A stretch of 64,000 nucleotides of DNA from Anabaena sphaerica FACHB-251 (lineage in GTDB: Bacteria > Cyanobacteriota > Cyanobacteriia > Cyanobacteriales > Nostocaceae). How positions within the stretch are numbered: the first letter of the stretch is position 1; the number at the start of each line of letters is the position of its first letter. This document shows positions 46,896-56,649 of this stretch, piece after piece. The notes under the pieces are model-generated. The model did no database searches. It was given only the letters and a program-made list of their open reading frames with translations, and was not told the DNA's origin. The stretch is taken from contig NZ_JACJQU010000011.1 in assembly GCF_014696825.1 (NCBI RefSeq), positions 62,001-126,000 on the forward strand, read 5' to 3'. Position numbers and translations under genes: made by a program.

Positions 46896-47795
46896 GTGTC
46901 CACTTCTGCAAAACCATTTCCTATCTGGGGATTTTTCTTACTGATAACCAACGGTATCCTGATGTTAGCCATCATTTTACTGATTTGGCGACAGCAGAAA
47001 TTGACCACTGCGTTTGCAACCAGCACTTCCCCACAACAAGTCAACCTCAACCCTCAAAACCAAGCTTTCGTACCGGAGTTAGGACCCCGCCATAAACTCA
47101 ATTACAAGCAATGGCTAGAGATCCTCAAACAAGAAGCCAAAGTAGCTGCCGAAAACCCGCCTCAGCATTTAACTGTATTGGCCGGAGATTCTTTAAGTTT
47201 ATGGTTTCCACCTGATTTATTACCCGAAGACAGAAATTGGCTAAATCAGGGAATATCCGGTGAAACTAGCGAGGGATTATTAAAAAGATTAGATTTATTT
47301 GACCGTACCCAGCCAGAGATAATTTTAGTCATGGTTGGGATTAATGACCTGATCCGCAGGGTAGGTGATGAAGAAATTTTAGCCAATCAAAAACAAATCA
47401 TCCGTTATCTACGGAGAACGCACCCCAAAGCAAAAATTGTCCTCCAGTCGATTTTGCCTCACGGGGGAGAAGAAGTAACTTGGGAAGGACGGGAAAAACT
47501 ACTGGCTATTTCTAACAGTCATATTCGCAAGTTAAACGAGGAACTACAAAGGATAGCTAATCAGCAAGGGATTCAATATCTCAACTTGCATCCCTTGTTC
47601 ACTAACAAGCAAGGTGATATGCGTCGAGAATTTAGCACCGATGGCTTACACCTCAATCCCCAAGGCTATACAGTTTGGCGCACTGCATTGCAGATTTACA
47701 GTGAACAGGGAACTCTTAACAGGGAACAGGGAGCAGGGAACAGGGAACAGGGAACTCTTAACAGGGAACAGGGGAGAATAATTAATGACCAATGA
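46896..47795 (+). CDS. Membrane-anchored SGNH/GDSL hydrolase
   Basis: 299 residues, GTG start, N-terminal membrane anchor (FFLLITNGILMLAIILLIW), then an SGNH esterase/acylhydrolase: block I LAGDSLSLW, block II GISGETSEG, block III VMVGINDL and block V DGLHLNPQGY. The active site is outside the cytosol. The last ~28 residues (REQGTLNREQGAGNREQ...) are encoded by AACAGGG heptamers (47703-47774), so the original C-terminus has been extended by an STRR. Confidence 0.88.
   Translation: MSTSAKPFPIWGFFLLITNGILMLAIILLIWRQQKLTTAFATSTSPQQVNLNPQNQAFVPELGPRHKLNYKQWLEILKQEAKVAAENPPQHLTVLAGDSLSLWFPPDLLPEDRNWLNQGISGETSEGLLKRLDLFDRTQPEIILVMVGINDLIRRVGDEEILANQKQIIRYLRRTHPKAKIVLQSILPHGGEEVTWEGREKLLAISNSHIRKLNEELQRIANQQGIQYLNLHPLFTNKQGDMRREFSTDGLHLNPQGYTVWRTALQIYSEQGTLNREQGAGNREQGTLNREQGRIINDQ
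47703..47774. repeat. STRR forming the 3' end of the SGNH gene
   Basis: AACAGGG/AACTCTT heptamers in tandem, in frame with the upstream gene; the repeat period of 7 gives a 21-bp, 7-residue protein period (NREQG). Confidence 0.85.
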
Positions 47796-47884
47796 CCAAT
47801 AACTAATAACTAATGACTAATAACAACTGAATTGTGTCCTAGCACGAGAAAATGATAAATAGTGATTTTATCAGCAAAACCTCA

Positions 47885-49084
47885 ATGGATACCAAAGCTT
47901 TCAAACGCAGCCTCCAACATTCAGAAAATTACAATCGTAAAGGGTTTGGACATCAAGCAGAGGTGGCCACCCAGTTGCATTCTGAGTATCAAAGTAACTT
48001 AATTCAACAAATACGCGATCGCAACTACATCCTCACTAGAGGCAATGTTACCATCCGACTAGCACAGGCATTTGGATTTTGCTGGGGTGTAGAACGTGCA
48101 GTAGCTATGGCTTATGAAACCCGTCAGCACTTTCCCACAGAACGCATCTGGATTACCAACGAAATTATTCACAATCCTTCTGTGAATCAACGGATGCAGG
48201 AAATGGAAGTAAAATTTATCCCTGTTGAAGCCCATAAAAAAGACTTTTCTGTTGTTGATCAAGGTGATGTAGTCATCCTACCTGCCTTTGGTGCCAGCGT
48301 TCAAGAAATGCAGATTTTACATGATAAAGGTTGTCAAATTGTGGATACAACTTGTCCTTGGGTTTCCAAAGTTTGGAATACAGTTGAAAAACACAAAAAA
48401 GGCGAATATACCTCCATTATTCACGGAAAATACAAACACGAAGAAACCGTTGCTACCAGTTCTTTTGCAGGTAAATATTTGATTGTCTTGAATTTACCAG
48501 AAGCAGAATATGTAACTAACTACATTCTCAATGGTGGCAACCGTGAGGAATTTTTAGCTAAATTTGCTAAAGCTTGTTCAGCCGGATTTGATCCTGATCA
48601 AGATTTAGAACGGGTAGGTATTGCCAACCAAACCACCATGCTCAAAGGTGACACCGAAAAAATTGGTAAACTGCTTGAACGAACCATGATGCAAAAATAT
48701 GGGACAACAGAATTAAATCAGCATTTCCAAAATTTTAACACCATCTGCGACGCTACCCAAGAACGCCAAGATGCAATGTTGGAACTAGTCGAACACAAAC
48801 TAGATTTAATGGTAGTAATTGGTGGGTTTAATTCATCAAATACTACTCAACTACAACAGATTGCTTTTGATCGCAGTATTCCTTCCTATCACATTGATAG
48901 TGTTGAACGCATTAAATCAGGTGATGCCATCGAAAATCGACAACTAACAGGAGAATTGGTAACAACAAAAAACTGGTTACCAGCAGGAGAAATAGTTGTC
49001 GGTATAACCTCTGGTGCTTCTACACCCGATAAGGTAGTAGAAGATATCATTGAGAAAATTTTTGCTTTAAAAGCAACATGGTAA
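47885..49084 (+). CDS. ispH: 4-hydroxy-3-methylbut-2-enyl diphosphate reductase
   Basis: The 399-residue iron-sulfur enzyme completes the MEP pathway, giving IPP and DMAPP. The three cluster cysteines are in [21 protein letters not shown] and [11 protein letters not shown]; the substrate His in EIIHNPSVN and HGKYKHEE. Long cyanobacterial/plant type with an N-terminal extension. The ATG at 47885 ([23 protein letters not shown]) is the family start; the Met at 47852 adds 11 residues without support. Confidence 0.95.
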   Translation: MDTKAFKRSLQHSENYNRKGFGHQAEVATQLHSEYQSNLIQQIRDRNYILTRGNVTIRLAQAFGFCWGVERAVAMAYETRQHFPTERIWITNEIIHNPSVNQRMQEMEVKFIPVEAHKKDFSVVDQGDVVILPAFGASVQEMQILHDKGCQIVDTTCPWVSKVWNTVEKHKKGEYTSIIHGKYKHEETVATSSFAGKYLIVLNLPEAEYVTNYILNGGNREEFLAKFAKACSAGFDPDQDLERVGIANQTTMLKGDTEKIGKLLERTMMQKYGTTELNQHFQNFNTICDATQERQDAMLELVEHKLDLMVVIGGFNSSNTTQLQQIAFDRSIPSYHIDSVERIKSGDAIENRQLTGELVTTKNWLPAGEIVVGITSGASTPDKVVEDIIEKIFALKATW

Positions 49085-49238
49085 TTCTTAATTAGAGACA
49101 AGGGAAGCAGGGGTAACAATTATTTATTCCCTCTTCCTAGTCCCCAATCCCCAGCTATTTGGCATTTTGGCACTCGTCTAGTAAAGTAACTTGATATATT
49201 GCAGAAATTACCAAGATGTTTTTAATTTTTATACAGGA

Positions 49239-49262
49239 GACGGGATTAAACCCGTCTTTTTT
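49239..49262 (+). terminator. Intrinsic terminator downstream of ispH
   Basis: GACGGG-ATTAAA-CCCGTC followed by six T. May end ispH (155 bp upstream) or a small RNA starting in between. Confidence 0.78.
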
Positions 49263-49359
49263 GTCATTTGAGGATTTGCCATTTTGGCAGAAGTTAACAG
49301 AATAATTGTGCTATATTGATAAAAATTGCAGCGATTAATTAATGAATAAAACAATTTGC

Positions 49360-49380
49360 ACGGGTTAAATTCCCGTTCTT
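49360..49380 (+). terminator. Weaker terminator-like hairpin
   Basis: ACGGG/CCCGT stem followed by TCTTCTT, 121 bp after the first hairpin and similar in sequence. Confidence 0.45.
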
Positions 49381-49481
49381 CTTGTTTATTTCATTTACAA
49401 TCCTGACAACCTATTGAATTTTATTTCTACTATTTTTTTCCATATTCCAAGGTGTATTGCCACTTTCAAGCTATTAGTGCG

Positions 49482-49508
49482 GACGGGATAACCCCCCGTC
49501 TTTTTTTT
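49482..49508 (+). terminator. Intrinsic terminator without a gene
   Basis: GACGGG/CCCGTC stem followed by eight T, 122 bp after the second hairpin. No coding frame leads into it. Confidence 0.72.
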
Positions 49509-49550
49509 GATATTAAACAGAAAATTCTCACCAGATAGATACTCGACTTC

Positions 49551-49686
49551 CAATACTGTTCGGTTAAGGATTTTTGTAGGTTGGGTTGAACAAAGTGAAA
49601 CCCAACAAATCTCTGTAAATGTTGGGTTTTGTCCCTCAACCCAACCTACCCAATTTCATGGTTTTGAGCTTAACCGACAAGTATTG
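49551..49686. mobile_element. 136-bp MITE, copy 2, inside a GACTTC palindrome
   Basis: Same length and ends as 6373-6508 (CAATACTG.. / ..CAAGTATTG). The 10-bp target duplication ACTCGACTTC is at 49541-49550 and 49687-49696. The target is the left arm of a GACTTCT...AAGTCGGGGAT palindrome. Confidence 0.88.
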
Positions 49687-50149
49687 ACTCGACTTCTCCA
49701 ATAAGTCGGGGATATGGGTATTACGTTTTTTAAAGTTGGAGAACTAGGATAACTTATTTTTTTTGCAACCGCATCATCTATTATCAGTTTTTCGCATATT
49801 TGCATACATCCTCTAGGAAGATGCAGCTACAAAACCAGACAGGCTAAATTAGTTTGGGATGTTGTTATGCACTGGATTTATATTGAGGTTTGGTTAACCA
49901 CCAAACCTTTTTTGTTTATCAGCATTTAGAACTTTAGCCGTCAGCAAGAAAGTAATACAGATTTGCCAGGATCGCTACATCCAGTCGGTAGGGGTTGATC
50001 AACCGCAGCATATAGCAATAGTAAATCATAGATTCTACAAACACGCTACTGAACAAGAACAGGACTTACGCGCAAGTAAGGTCAAAACTAACCACAGAGG
50101 ACACTGAGGAAAGGTCTGAATAAGAGTTTGGGAGAGTTTTTGTTGCGTC

Positions 50150-50262
50150 AGGACTTACGCAAAACAGAACGGAAGTAGGAGTAATACTGCAACGGGCAAG
50201 CAAGCTACATGAATTACCCCTACGCAAGAATCAGGTTTTGAGTTCAATCTTGCGTAAGTCCT
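50150..50262. mobile_element. 113-bp element with AGGACTTACGCAA inverted ends
   Basis: AGGACTTACGCAA (50150-50162) and TTGCGTAAGTCCT (50250-50262) are perfect inverted repeats around non-coding DNA; a further AGGACTTACGC end at 50061 suggests an older, overlapping copy. Confidence 0.7.
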
Positions 50263-50365
50263 AAATTAAGATCCCAGACTTGTTAGAAAAGGTGAGGATC
50301 TGAAGTAATTTTAACCAACCAGGGATACTGTTTAAGGTGCGTGTAAAGATAGGTTATGCCTATTA

Positions 50366-50452
50366 GACCTCTCCGGAAATATGGTAGAGACGTTCCGCCG
50401 GAACGTCTCTACAAGGGTTTCAAACCACGCACATTTAATTACCGGAGATGTC
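50366..50452. mobile_element. 88-bp TA-flanked MITE, copy 2 (inverted)
   Basis: GACCTCTCCGG ... CCGGAGATGTC with TA on both sides (50364-50365, 50453-50454); inverted relative to 40493-40580 and nearly identical in the middle, including the GACGTTCC palindrome. Confidence 0.82.
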
Positions 50453-50598
50453 TATTCTGATAAATTGTACTTTTTTGTAAAATGTAAAATAAAATGTAAA
50501 AATTTAAACTTAATCATTATGGGCAACTGCTCGAATCACGAGTATAAAAGTAAAAATACTCAGTTCCAAAAGATTCTCCGCATTGACTGAAAACCAAG

Positions 50599-52965
50599 AT
50601 GGCCAAGCACTCGCGTAAGGTGAAACCAAAAGCAGCTAGAACTGATCAGCCTCGTGCTGGTGCATTGAAAAGAATAGCTAAAAAATCTCAAAAACAATCT
50701 CGATGGCGCAGTTGGCTGTTGTCAACCTTGGCATGGATTATTTTGTTGGGTAGTGCTGGTGTAATTATCGCTTTTGGCTGGATTAGCATTCTTTTTATAC
50801 TTAATCCAGAACAGGTTAGCTGGCTAAATAAATATTTACCAGAAGGCGCGAAAATTGATGTCAGTCAAAAAGATATCCCCCAAACCCTAGCCGAAATCGA
50901 ACTTACCTTAGAGAAACAAAACCGCATAGTTGGAGAAAGTCTATCTTTAGATGCTGTAAATCCAAAAAATAATCAAAAAGCAAATTTATTTCTACTGCCA
51001 GTTTTCCAAAAACGTAATAATTGTCAGTCTGATTGTCAAGAACTGGTGGAAGTGAGGGTTTATCAACGCTCAAAAGATTTAGAATATCAATTTCAAGCAC
51101 AAACCTACTACCATCTAGTCACACAACTGGCTATCACTGGACTTACAAAGTCTTTTGTGGAATCTCCCCTGGGTAAAAATGTTTCCGAGTCCCAGAAGCA
51201 GGAGGGAAAAACTCAGTTACCTTTAACTGAGATAAAAGCTTTTAATGATTCTCCATTATCACCAGGGTTCTGGTTTTATTTGCGTGGTGAACATAAACAA
51301 GGAGATGGGGCGATTGCTTATGGACAAATTGTTCACTACAATCAAGAGCTTCGCAGTTTACAACAAATGTTATCTTGGAAAAATCCTAATGGGCAATTAC
51401 CCAAATGGCAGCAGATAACCGGTAGTGCTACAAAAGAGTTATTTATAGACCAAACAGTAGGTTTAGATCCACAGTTACAAGTTTATCAAATCAAAGAAGG
51501 CAAATTAGTTAAGAATTCTGTGGTACTAGAACCAATTAACCTTAAATCTTTATTTGAGGATTTTAGTTATCAAAAATCCCTATTATTGGCGCGAAATGGA
51601 TTGTGGACACCAGCTGATGCTTGGTTGACATCTCTCCAAAAACAGCGTCAACAGCCTTTTCCAGATTCTGTCCAGGCGCAAATTGATTTAATTCGCCTGC
51701 ATTCTCAATTTACCAAAATTCAAGCTGATAAAAGTTGGGCTAGTCCTAGTCAACAAGTGCTGACAGCTTTAATTGATGGTCGCTGGGAACGAGCTTTACA
51801 GGTTTTGACAACATCTTATAATAACGAGCAAGAAATTTCTAACCTACTTAAAAGTGATAGAGGTAGATTATGGAATCGGACAACTGTGGCTTTGCAACTA
51901 AACCCCAGTAGAAAGGCCGTGTTAGCTTGGGCATATCTGATATTAACTGTGCAAAGGGGAGAGCAACGAGCTAATACTTGGTTACAAGGACAGCCAAACA
52001 TTAATGAAGAAACTCTAGTTTATCTTCAAGGTATGTTAGCAAAACTCAATGACGAAGTGACAAATGCTCATCAGAGTCAGATTATCGGTGGGGTGCAAAA
52101 AATTTCCAAGATTAATAATATTGATTGGCTACCAGTAGATGGTCAAGCAGAGGTAAAAATTGCAGATAACCAAATTTGGTATCAGGTAGATGTGGGTGCA
52201 TTCCATGATGGAACAAGTTGGTTAAGTTACCCGTTTGCTAATTTCTCACTACCAAAAATTCAAACTAGCCAATTTTGGGCGAAAATTTTGGGAATTAGTG
52301 CTGATCCCAATATCCAAATAGTTGTTTGGCTACCTAATGGAGAACAGCAAATAAATACCGCTACTATTAAAGCTGTACAAATGAGGAACGGGGTTTTACG
52401 ACTTTTAGCCGCTGGTGATTTGATTCGGGAAAATAAAGATAGTTCTCTTCAACCCAAACCTCTGGCTTTAACTTCCGCTGCATTAGAATGGGTACAAGCA
52501 TCTCCCATCAGTATTGAAGCTCTTGATCAACAAAATCCTCAAGCTGTACAGACAATTTTACCGAGTGTGTGGCGTTCTTTGCAGCAGTCTGGCGATATTT
52601 CTCCTGGTCAGGTTCCCAACTTTGAGGAAATAAAGGGAAAAATGAGTAATTGGCCTGTGCAGATGATTGATATCACCAATGATGGCACTCTTGATGTGGT
52701 TTTGACTATTTCTGGTTCAGCTATAGCCTCTTTGACTCAGGCTGGAAATGAAAATTGGGGCAATGGAAAAGAGAATAAACGTTCCCGGACTGTGATTTTT
52801 TCGGCTAATGGTGAGGTTATCTATACTGATTTTGCTGCCAAATCACCGCAAACGCTGATCGCGATCGCTAAACTTAACAGTGACCAATCTCTAGCTTTGT
52901 TGGTAGAAAATAATGATAAATATAGCTTGAGGCGCTGGTCAGCCACTAATCAGCGCCTAGAATAG
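50599..52965 (+). CDS. Large membrane-anchored protein, conserved in cyanobacteria, unknown
   Basis: 788 residues: basic N-terminus (about 1-35, Lys/Arg-rich), one membrane segment (WLLSTLAWIILLGSAGVIIAFGWISILFIL, about 40-70), then a long extracytoplasmic part with no repeats that I can name. The C-terminal region (VQMIDITNDGTLDVVLTISGSAIASLTQ, VIFSANGEVIYTDF) has a beta-propeller-like or FG-GAP-like look (DxTNDGxxD). No catalytic motif seen. Good ORF with normal codon use. Confidence 0.8.
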   Translation: MAKHSRKVKPKAARTDQPRAGALKRIAKKSQKQSRWRSWLLSTLAWIILLGSAGVIIAFGWISILFILNPEQVSWLNKYLPEGAKIDVSQKDIPQTLAEIELTLEKQNRIVGESLSLDAVNPKNNQKANLFLLPVFQKRNNCQSDCQELVEVRVYQRSKDLEYQFQAQTYYHLVTQLAITGLTKSFVESPLGKNVSESQKQEGKTQLPLTEIKAFNDSPLSPGFWFYLRGEHKQGDGAIAYGQIVHYNQELRSLQQMLSWKNPNGQLPKWQQITGSATKELFIDQTVGLDPQLQVYQIKEGKLVKNSVVLEPINLKSLFEDFSYQKSLLLARNGLWTPADAWLTSLQKQRQQPFPDSVQAQIDLIRLHSQFTKIQADKSWASPSQQVLTALIDGRWERALQVLTTSYNNEQEISNLLKSDRGRLWNRTTVALQLNPSRKAVLAWAYLILTVQRGEQRANTWLQGQPNINEETLVYLQGMLAKLNDEVTNAHQSQIIGGVQKISKINNIDWLPVDGQAEVKIADNQIWYQVDVGAFHDGTSWLSYPFANFSLPKIQTSQFWAKILGISADPNIQIVVWLPNGEQQINTATIKAVQMRNGVLRLLAAGDLIRENKDSSLQPKPLALTSAALEWVQASPISIEALDQQNPQAVQTILPSVWRSLQQSGDISPGQVPNFEEIKGKMSNWPVQMIDITNDGTLDVVLTISGSAIASLTQAGNENWGNGKENKRSRTVIFSANGEVIYTDFAAKSPQTLIAIAKLNSDQSLALLVENNDKYSLRRWSATNQRLE

Positions 52966-52982
52966 TGAGCAAATTCTTGGGT

Positions 52983-53174
52983 TTATTCTTCGTGGCTAGA
53001 AGATTCTAGTCTTTGGCTCTTGAGGTTCTGTAACTGTTGTAGCAGGGAATCTACTTCCGCTTGCAGGTCAATAAATTTTTCTTGTTGTTCGTCCCCATAA
53101 TAAGCTTTAGTAAGCTTTTTGACCAATTCACTATGAGATTCGCAACTGGCAACACTGGATGATAAAGTAGACAT
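52983..53174 (-). CDS. Small coiled-coil protein, unknown
   Basis: 63 residues from the ATG at 53174 (MSTLSSSVASCESHSELVKKLTKAYYGDEQQEKFIDLQAEVDSLLQQLQNLKSQR); C-terminal half is a clear heptad coil. Met at 53186 or 53192 would add only a few residues. Convergent with the long upstream gene and divergent from thrC. Conserved-looking but of unknown function. Confidence 0.7.
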   Translation of the reverse strand: MSTLSSSVASCESHSELVKKLTKAYYGDEQQEKFIDLQAEVDSLLQQLQNLKSQRLESSSHEE

Positions 53175-53424
53175 GGTTATACTCATTTGCAAACTTGGCT
53201 CACACCATTTGAGATATTATAATAATGTCATATTAAAACTTTCTTAAAACATTGTATACTTTCCATTACATACTCTAATAGGTTTACCGTTTAGTCATAA
53301 GAGACTGCGATGAGAGCGACTCTGTTCCTGAGATGACATCGCCCTTTGCATGGTAAAGTGATTGACACTATAAAAAAATCCAATTTTCCCATCTCAAATC
53401 CCTAGTTAAGAAGTTTAGAATCCT

Positions 53425-54516
53425 GTGACTTTGAGCTTGTCTGTTGCTAAATCTCATCGCCAACCTTGGCCCGGTCTGATAGAAGCCTATCGGGAATACT
53501 TGCCTGTCACCGAAAGCACTCCAGTTGTTACTCTCTTGGAAGGTAACACACCTTTAATTCCTGTGCCAGCGATCGCAGAACGCATTGGTAAACAGGTCAA
53601 GGTATTTGTTAAATATGATGGTCTCAACCCCACCGGCAGCTTCAAAGACCGGGGTATGACCATGGCCATTACCAAGGCTAAGGAAGCTGGAGCTAAGGCG
53701 GTGATTTGTGCTAGTACAGGTAATACTTCCGCTGCTGCTGCGGCTTATGCTCAACGCGGAGGAATGAAACCTTTTGTGTTGATTCCTGATGGTTATGTAG
53801 CTTTGGGTAAGTTGGCACAAGCGTTACTCTATGGCGCTGAAGTATTAGCTATTAAAGGAAATTTTGACCGGGCTTTAGAAATAGTCCGGGAAATGGCGGA
53901 ACATTATCCCATCACTTTGGTAAATTCTGTCAATCCTTACCGCTTGGAAGGTCAGAAAACTGGCGCTTTTGAAGTGGTGGATGCTTTGGGTAATGCTCCT
54001 GACTGGTTATGTATTCCGGTAGGAAATGCGGGAAATATCACAGCATATTGGATGGGTTTTTGTCAATACCATCAAGATAGAAAATGCGATCGCTTACCGA
54101 AAATGATGGGTTTTCAAGCTGCTGGTGCTGCACCTTTGGTATATGGTCAACCAGTAGCACATCCTGAAACTTTAGCGACTGCGATTAGAATTGGTAATCC
54201 AGCCAGTTGGGATAAAGCGATCGCTGCTCAAACTGCTAGTCAAGGTTGTTTTAACGCTGTCACAGATGAGGAAATTCTTGACGCTTATCGGCTGTTAGCG
54301 TCATCGGAAGGGATTTTCTGTGAACCTGCCAGCGCGGCTTCTGTAGCTGGGTTGTTAAAGGTGAAAGATCAAGTTCCTACAGGTGCAACTGTGGTTTGTG
54401 TCCTCACGGGTAATGGTTTGAAAGACCCAGATACAGCAATTAAACACAGTCATGCTCAGTTTAAACAGGGTATTCCCGCAGAGTTGAAAGCTGTAGCTGA
54501 AGCGATGGGATTTTAA
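53425..54516 (+). CDS. thrC: Threonine synthase
   Basis: The 363-residue PLP enzyme converts O-phosphohomoserine to threonine. PLP Lys is in [11 protein letters not shown], the substrate/PLP loop in [14 protein letters not shown], glycine loop [14 protein letters not shown], and [11 protein letters not shown] at the end. Start GTG at 53425 gives the usual N-terminus. No hom or thrB neighbours. Confidence 0.95.
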   Translation: MTLSLSVAKSHRQPWPGLIEAYREYLPVTESTPVVTLLEGNTPLIPVPAIAERIGKQVKVFVKYDGLNPTGSFKDRGMTMAITKAKEAGAKAVICASTGNTSAAAAAYAQRGGMKPFVLIPDGYVALGKLAQALLYGAEVLAIKGNFDRALEIVREMAEHYPITLVNSVNPYRLEGQKTGAFEVVDALGNAPDWLCIPVGNAGNITAYWMGFCQYHQDRKCDRLPKMMGFQAAGAAPLVYGQPVAHPETLATAIRIGNPASWDKAIAAQTASQGCFNAVTDEEILDAYRLLASSEGIFCEPASAASVAGLLKVKDQVPTGATVVCVLTGNGLKDPDTAIKHSHAQFKQGIPAELKAVAEAMGF

Positions 54517-54564
54517 AGACAGGTGAAAGGTGATAGGTGAAAAAAGACAGAAGGTTATTCCTCC

Positions 54565-54658
54565 TCATCACCCCACCTCTCCATCACCCCATCACCCCAT
54601 CACCCCATCACTCCCTATTTCCCCTACTTCCTCTACTTCCCCTACTTCCCCTACTTCC
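54565..54658. repeat. Two tandem repeats at the 3' end of a gene
   Basis: An 8-bp array (TCACCCCA x4, about 54571-54610) followed by a 9-bp array (CTACTTCCC-like, about 54622-54658). On the minus strand the 9-bp array encodes the EVGEVGEVEEVGE tail of the coiled-coil gene, and that gene stops within the 8-bp array. Confidence 0.85.
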
Positions 54659-55119
54659 GCTGCTGCTCGCGCCTTTGCTAAACTATCAATAGCATCACCT
54701 AAAGCAGTAGTTAGGTTGTTGCGGGTTTGGGCGTGATTTTCCTGTTCTGTATTCAAAGCTTGGATTAAGCGATCGCGTTCTTGCGTCACAGCAACAACTT
54801 TGGCTTTTAATTCCTCTACAGATGTCAATTGTGATATTTCTGGCTCAATCGCTGTTGTGGTAGTCTCCGCAATATTATCAGCGTTTATACCTTGCAATTT
54901 CTGAAGTTCAGCTTTTACAGATGCGATCGCTTGCTGGTACATCTTGGCATCTGCGCGACGCTGTTCTGATTCAGTATTATAGAGTTGTCTCCATTTTTGT
55001 GAACTTTCCCAAGCTTCATCACGTTTTTGTTGCAGTTCGACCAGTTGCTGTTTCAGGGCTTGAATTTCGGCTAACCACTGTTGTGTTAAATGGGCTGTTT
55101 TATCAATATTGTCAGTCAT
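54592..55119 (-). CDS. Coiled-coil protein with repeat-derived C-terminus
   Basis: 175 residues from the ATG at 55119 (MTDNIDKTAHLTQQWLAEIQALKQQLVELQQKRDEAWESS). Nearly all helical with heptads, two segments separated by a TTTTAIEPEISQ linker. Family not recognised beyond conserved cyanobacterial hypothetical. The last 20 residues come from 9-bp and 8-bp tandem repeats. The longer form from 55230 runs over a decayed gene and is rejected. Confidence 0.72.
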   Translation of the reverse strand: MTDNIDKTAHLTQQWLAEIQALKQQLVELQQKRDEAWESSQKWRQLYNTESEQRRADAKMYQQAIASVKAELQKLQGINADNIAETTTTAIEPEISQLTSVEELKAKVVAVTQERDRLIQALNTEQENHAQTRNNLTTALGDAIDSLAKARAAAEVGEVGEVEEVGEIGSDGVMG

Positions 55120-55175
55120 TAGTTTAGTTAAATGTAGCAAATAGCTAGTAACGATGCAGAGAATAGACACTTCTG

Positions 55176-55538
55176 GAGGGATTATATCTTTTGAACGAGA
55201 TAAATCAGTATTAACACAGGCTAATACCACGTTATTAGAGGATGTTTTAAAAGTTTTGAATGTATAAATAAACCCCTCTCCAAACCTCTCCCCGACGCGG
55301 GGAGAGGCTTTGAAACCCCCATTCCCTCGTAGGGAAGGGGGAAAGGGGGGTTAGGTTACTGAAGATTATTAGTTTCATCTAATACTTTTCAAACAACCTC
55401 TTAGATAGTGCTGGTTAAATTTTGCACCAACAGCCTGATTTGAAGCTGGAAGTGACAGTTAACCAAGAACTCAGCGAACTACAAGATATTACTCAGGAGC
55501 GATTGCAAGCCATTACACAATACTTACAATTAAAGTAG
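55176..55538 (+). pseudogene. Gene fragment split by a MITE
   Basis: Removing the MITE at 55238-55400 and one TTA joins ISFERDKSVLTQANTTLLDSAG, a stop, and then, in the same frame, ILHQQPDLKLEVTVNQELSELQDITQERLQAITQYLQLK ending at 55538. No start codon or further upstream coding sequence is visible. It is a remnant of a helical protein I cannot name. Confidence 0.65.
55238..55400. mobile_element. 163-bp MITE with TTA target duplication, copy 2
   Basis: Same ends as 29223-29377 (GAGGATGTTTTAAAAG / CTTTTCAAACAACCTC); TTA at 55235-55237 and 55401-55403. It differs mainly by an 8-bp expansion of the G-run region. Confidence 0.87.
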
Positions 55539-55688
55539 CAAATCAGTGATGATAGGGTAAACACTCAAATAGGAACAGAAACTAAAGAAAAATACTAAAC
55601 TTGTGCTTACAGTAGAACTACGGGAAAGTTACTAATGGAAACTCTGCCAGAACCACGCTAAATCAATCTAAATAAATATATTGAAGAT

Positions 55689-56594
55689 ATGTTCAAATTC
55701 TATTTTATCAAGTTTTTTCGCCACCTCAATTGGCGTACACTGAAAAAAACTTTTGCCAGGACTGTGGAAAGGAGACTTTTAGGACTGGCTTCAGAAATTG
55801 CCTTTAATGCTATGTTATCCCTGTTTCCGGCGATTCTTGCCGTGCTGACAGCGATTGGCTTGTTTGCAGAATCTTTGCGAAACACCTTTATGCAACTAAC
55901 AACGCAACTGAGTCAAATTGTACCCGAAGACGCGTGGATTTTGATTAGTGACTTTGCTACACAAGAAATTGCTAACTCTAAAAATTCTGAGTTATTTTCT
56001 TTCAGTTTTGCGATCGCTATTTGGACAGCTTCTGGTGCAGTCAGTACCGCTATGACTGCTTTTGATGAAATCGAACAAATTTCCCCAGAAAATACGCGCC
56101 CTTTTTGGAAAGCTAAACTCATTTCGGTAGGATTAACAATTGGTACTATATTACTTTTAGTGCTGGCTTCTTTCCTGGTATTTATTAGCGATTTACTTTT
56201 AGGAATGGTGGTTGGTAGCAATTCTTATTTAGCATTCTTATTACCTCTTTGGCAACTGCTACTTTGGCCTTTAGCTTTAGTTATTGTTGCTGCCACATTT
56301 AGCTTAGTCTATCGTTATGGACCAAGCGTATGGAAACCAGGTACACCATTGATGCCTGGATCAGTTTTAGCCGCTATATTTTGGGCGCTAGTCTCCGCCC
56401 TATTTCGCCTTTATGTCACCAACTTTGGAAATTATAATAAAGTTTACGGTACAGTGGGAACTTTTATAGTATTAATGTTGTGGTTGTGGATTAGTGCCTT
56501 TGTTCTCCTTGTTGGCAACCAGTTAAATGTAATTGTCGGTGAATCTATGCGATCAAAAATAGGGAATAGGGAACAGGTTACAGGTTACAGGTGA
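55689..56594 (+). CDS. YihY/BrkB family membrane protein
   Basis: 301 residues, six membrane segments, family core RRLLGLASEIAFNAMLSLFPAILAVLTAIGLF, TASGAVSTAMTAFDEIEQI, and VYRYGPSVWKPGTPLMPGSVLAAIFWALVSALFRLYVTNFGNYNKVYGTVGTFIVLMLWLWISAFVLLVGNQLN. Sometimes named ribonuclease BN, but that activity belongs to another protein; the role is unknown. The C-terminus GNREQVTGYR is encoded by heptamers (GGGAACA/CAGGTTA), another repeat-extended end. Confidence 0.9.
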   Translation: MFKFYFIKFFRHLNWRTLKKTFARTVERRLLGLASEIAFNAMLSLFPAILAVLTAIGLFAESLRNTFMQLTTQLSQIVPEDAWILISDFATQEIANSKNSELFSFSFAIAIWTASGAVSTAMTAFDEIEQISPENTRPFWKAKLISVGLTIGTILLLVLASFLVFISDLLLGMVVGSNSYLAFLLPLWQLLLWPLALVIVAATFSLVYRYGPSVWKPGTPLMPGSVLAAIFWALVSALFRLYVTNFGNYNKVYGTVGTFIVLMLWLWISAFVLLVGNQLNVIVGESMRSKIGNREQVTGYR

Positions 56595-56649
56595 CAGGGA
56601 GCAAGGAGAGAATAACAACTGATAACTGATAACTGATAATTGACGAAAA

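Larger units (their letters stand above)
49085..50598. other. 1.5-kb non-coding region: three spaced hairpins and several small elements
   Basis: No protein gene. In order: three terminator-like hairpins (49239-49262, 49360-49380, 49482-49508) spaced 121 and 122 bp; a split GACTTC palindrome with a MITE inside (49541-49710); a 113-bp element with AGGACTTACGCAA ends (50150-50262); a degenerate GACTTC palindrome (50270-50301); an 88-bp MITE (50366-50452). Confidence 0.6.

Noticed and set aside
54530-54736. Plus-strand frame rich in Pro, Ser and Thr
   Set aside because: It is made by the 8-bp and 9-bp tandem repeats and is antisense to the coiled-coil gene.
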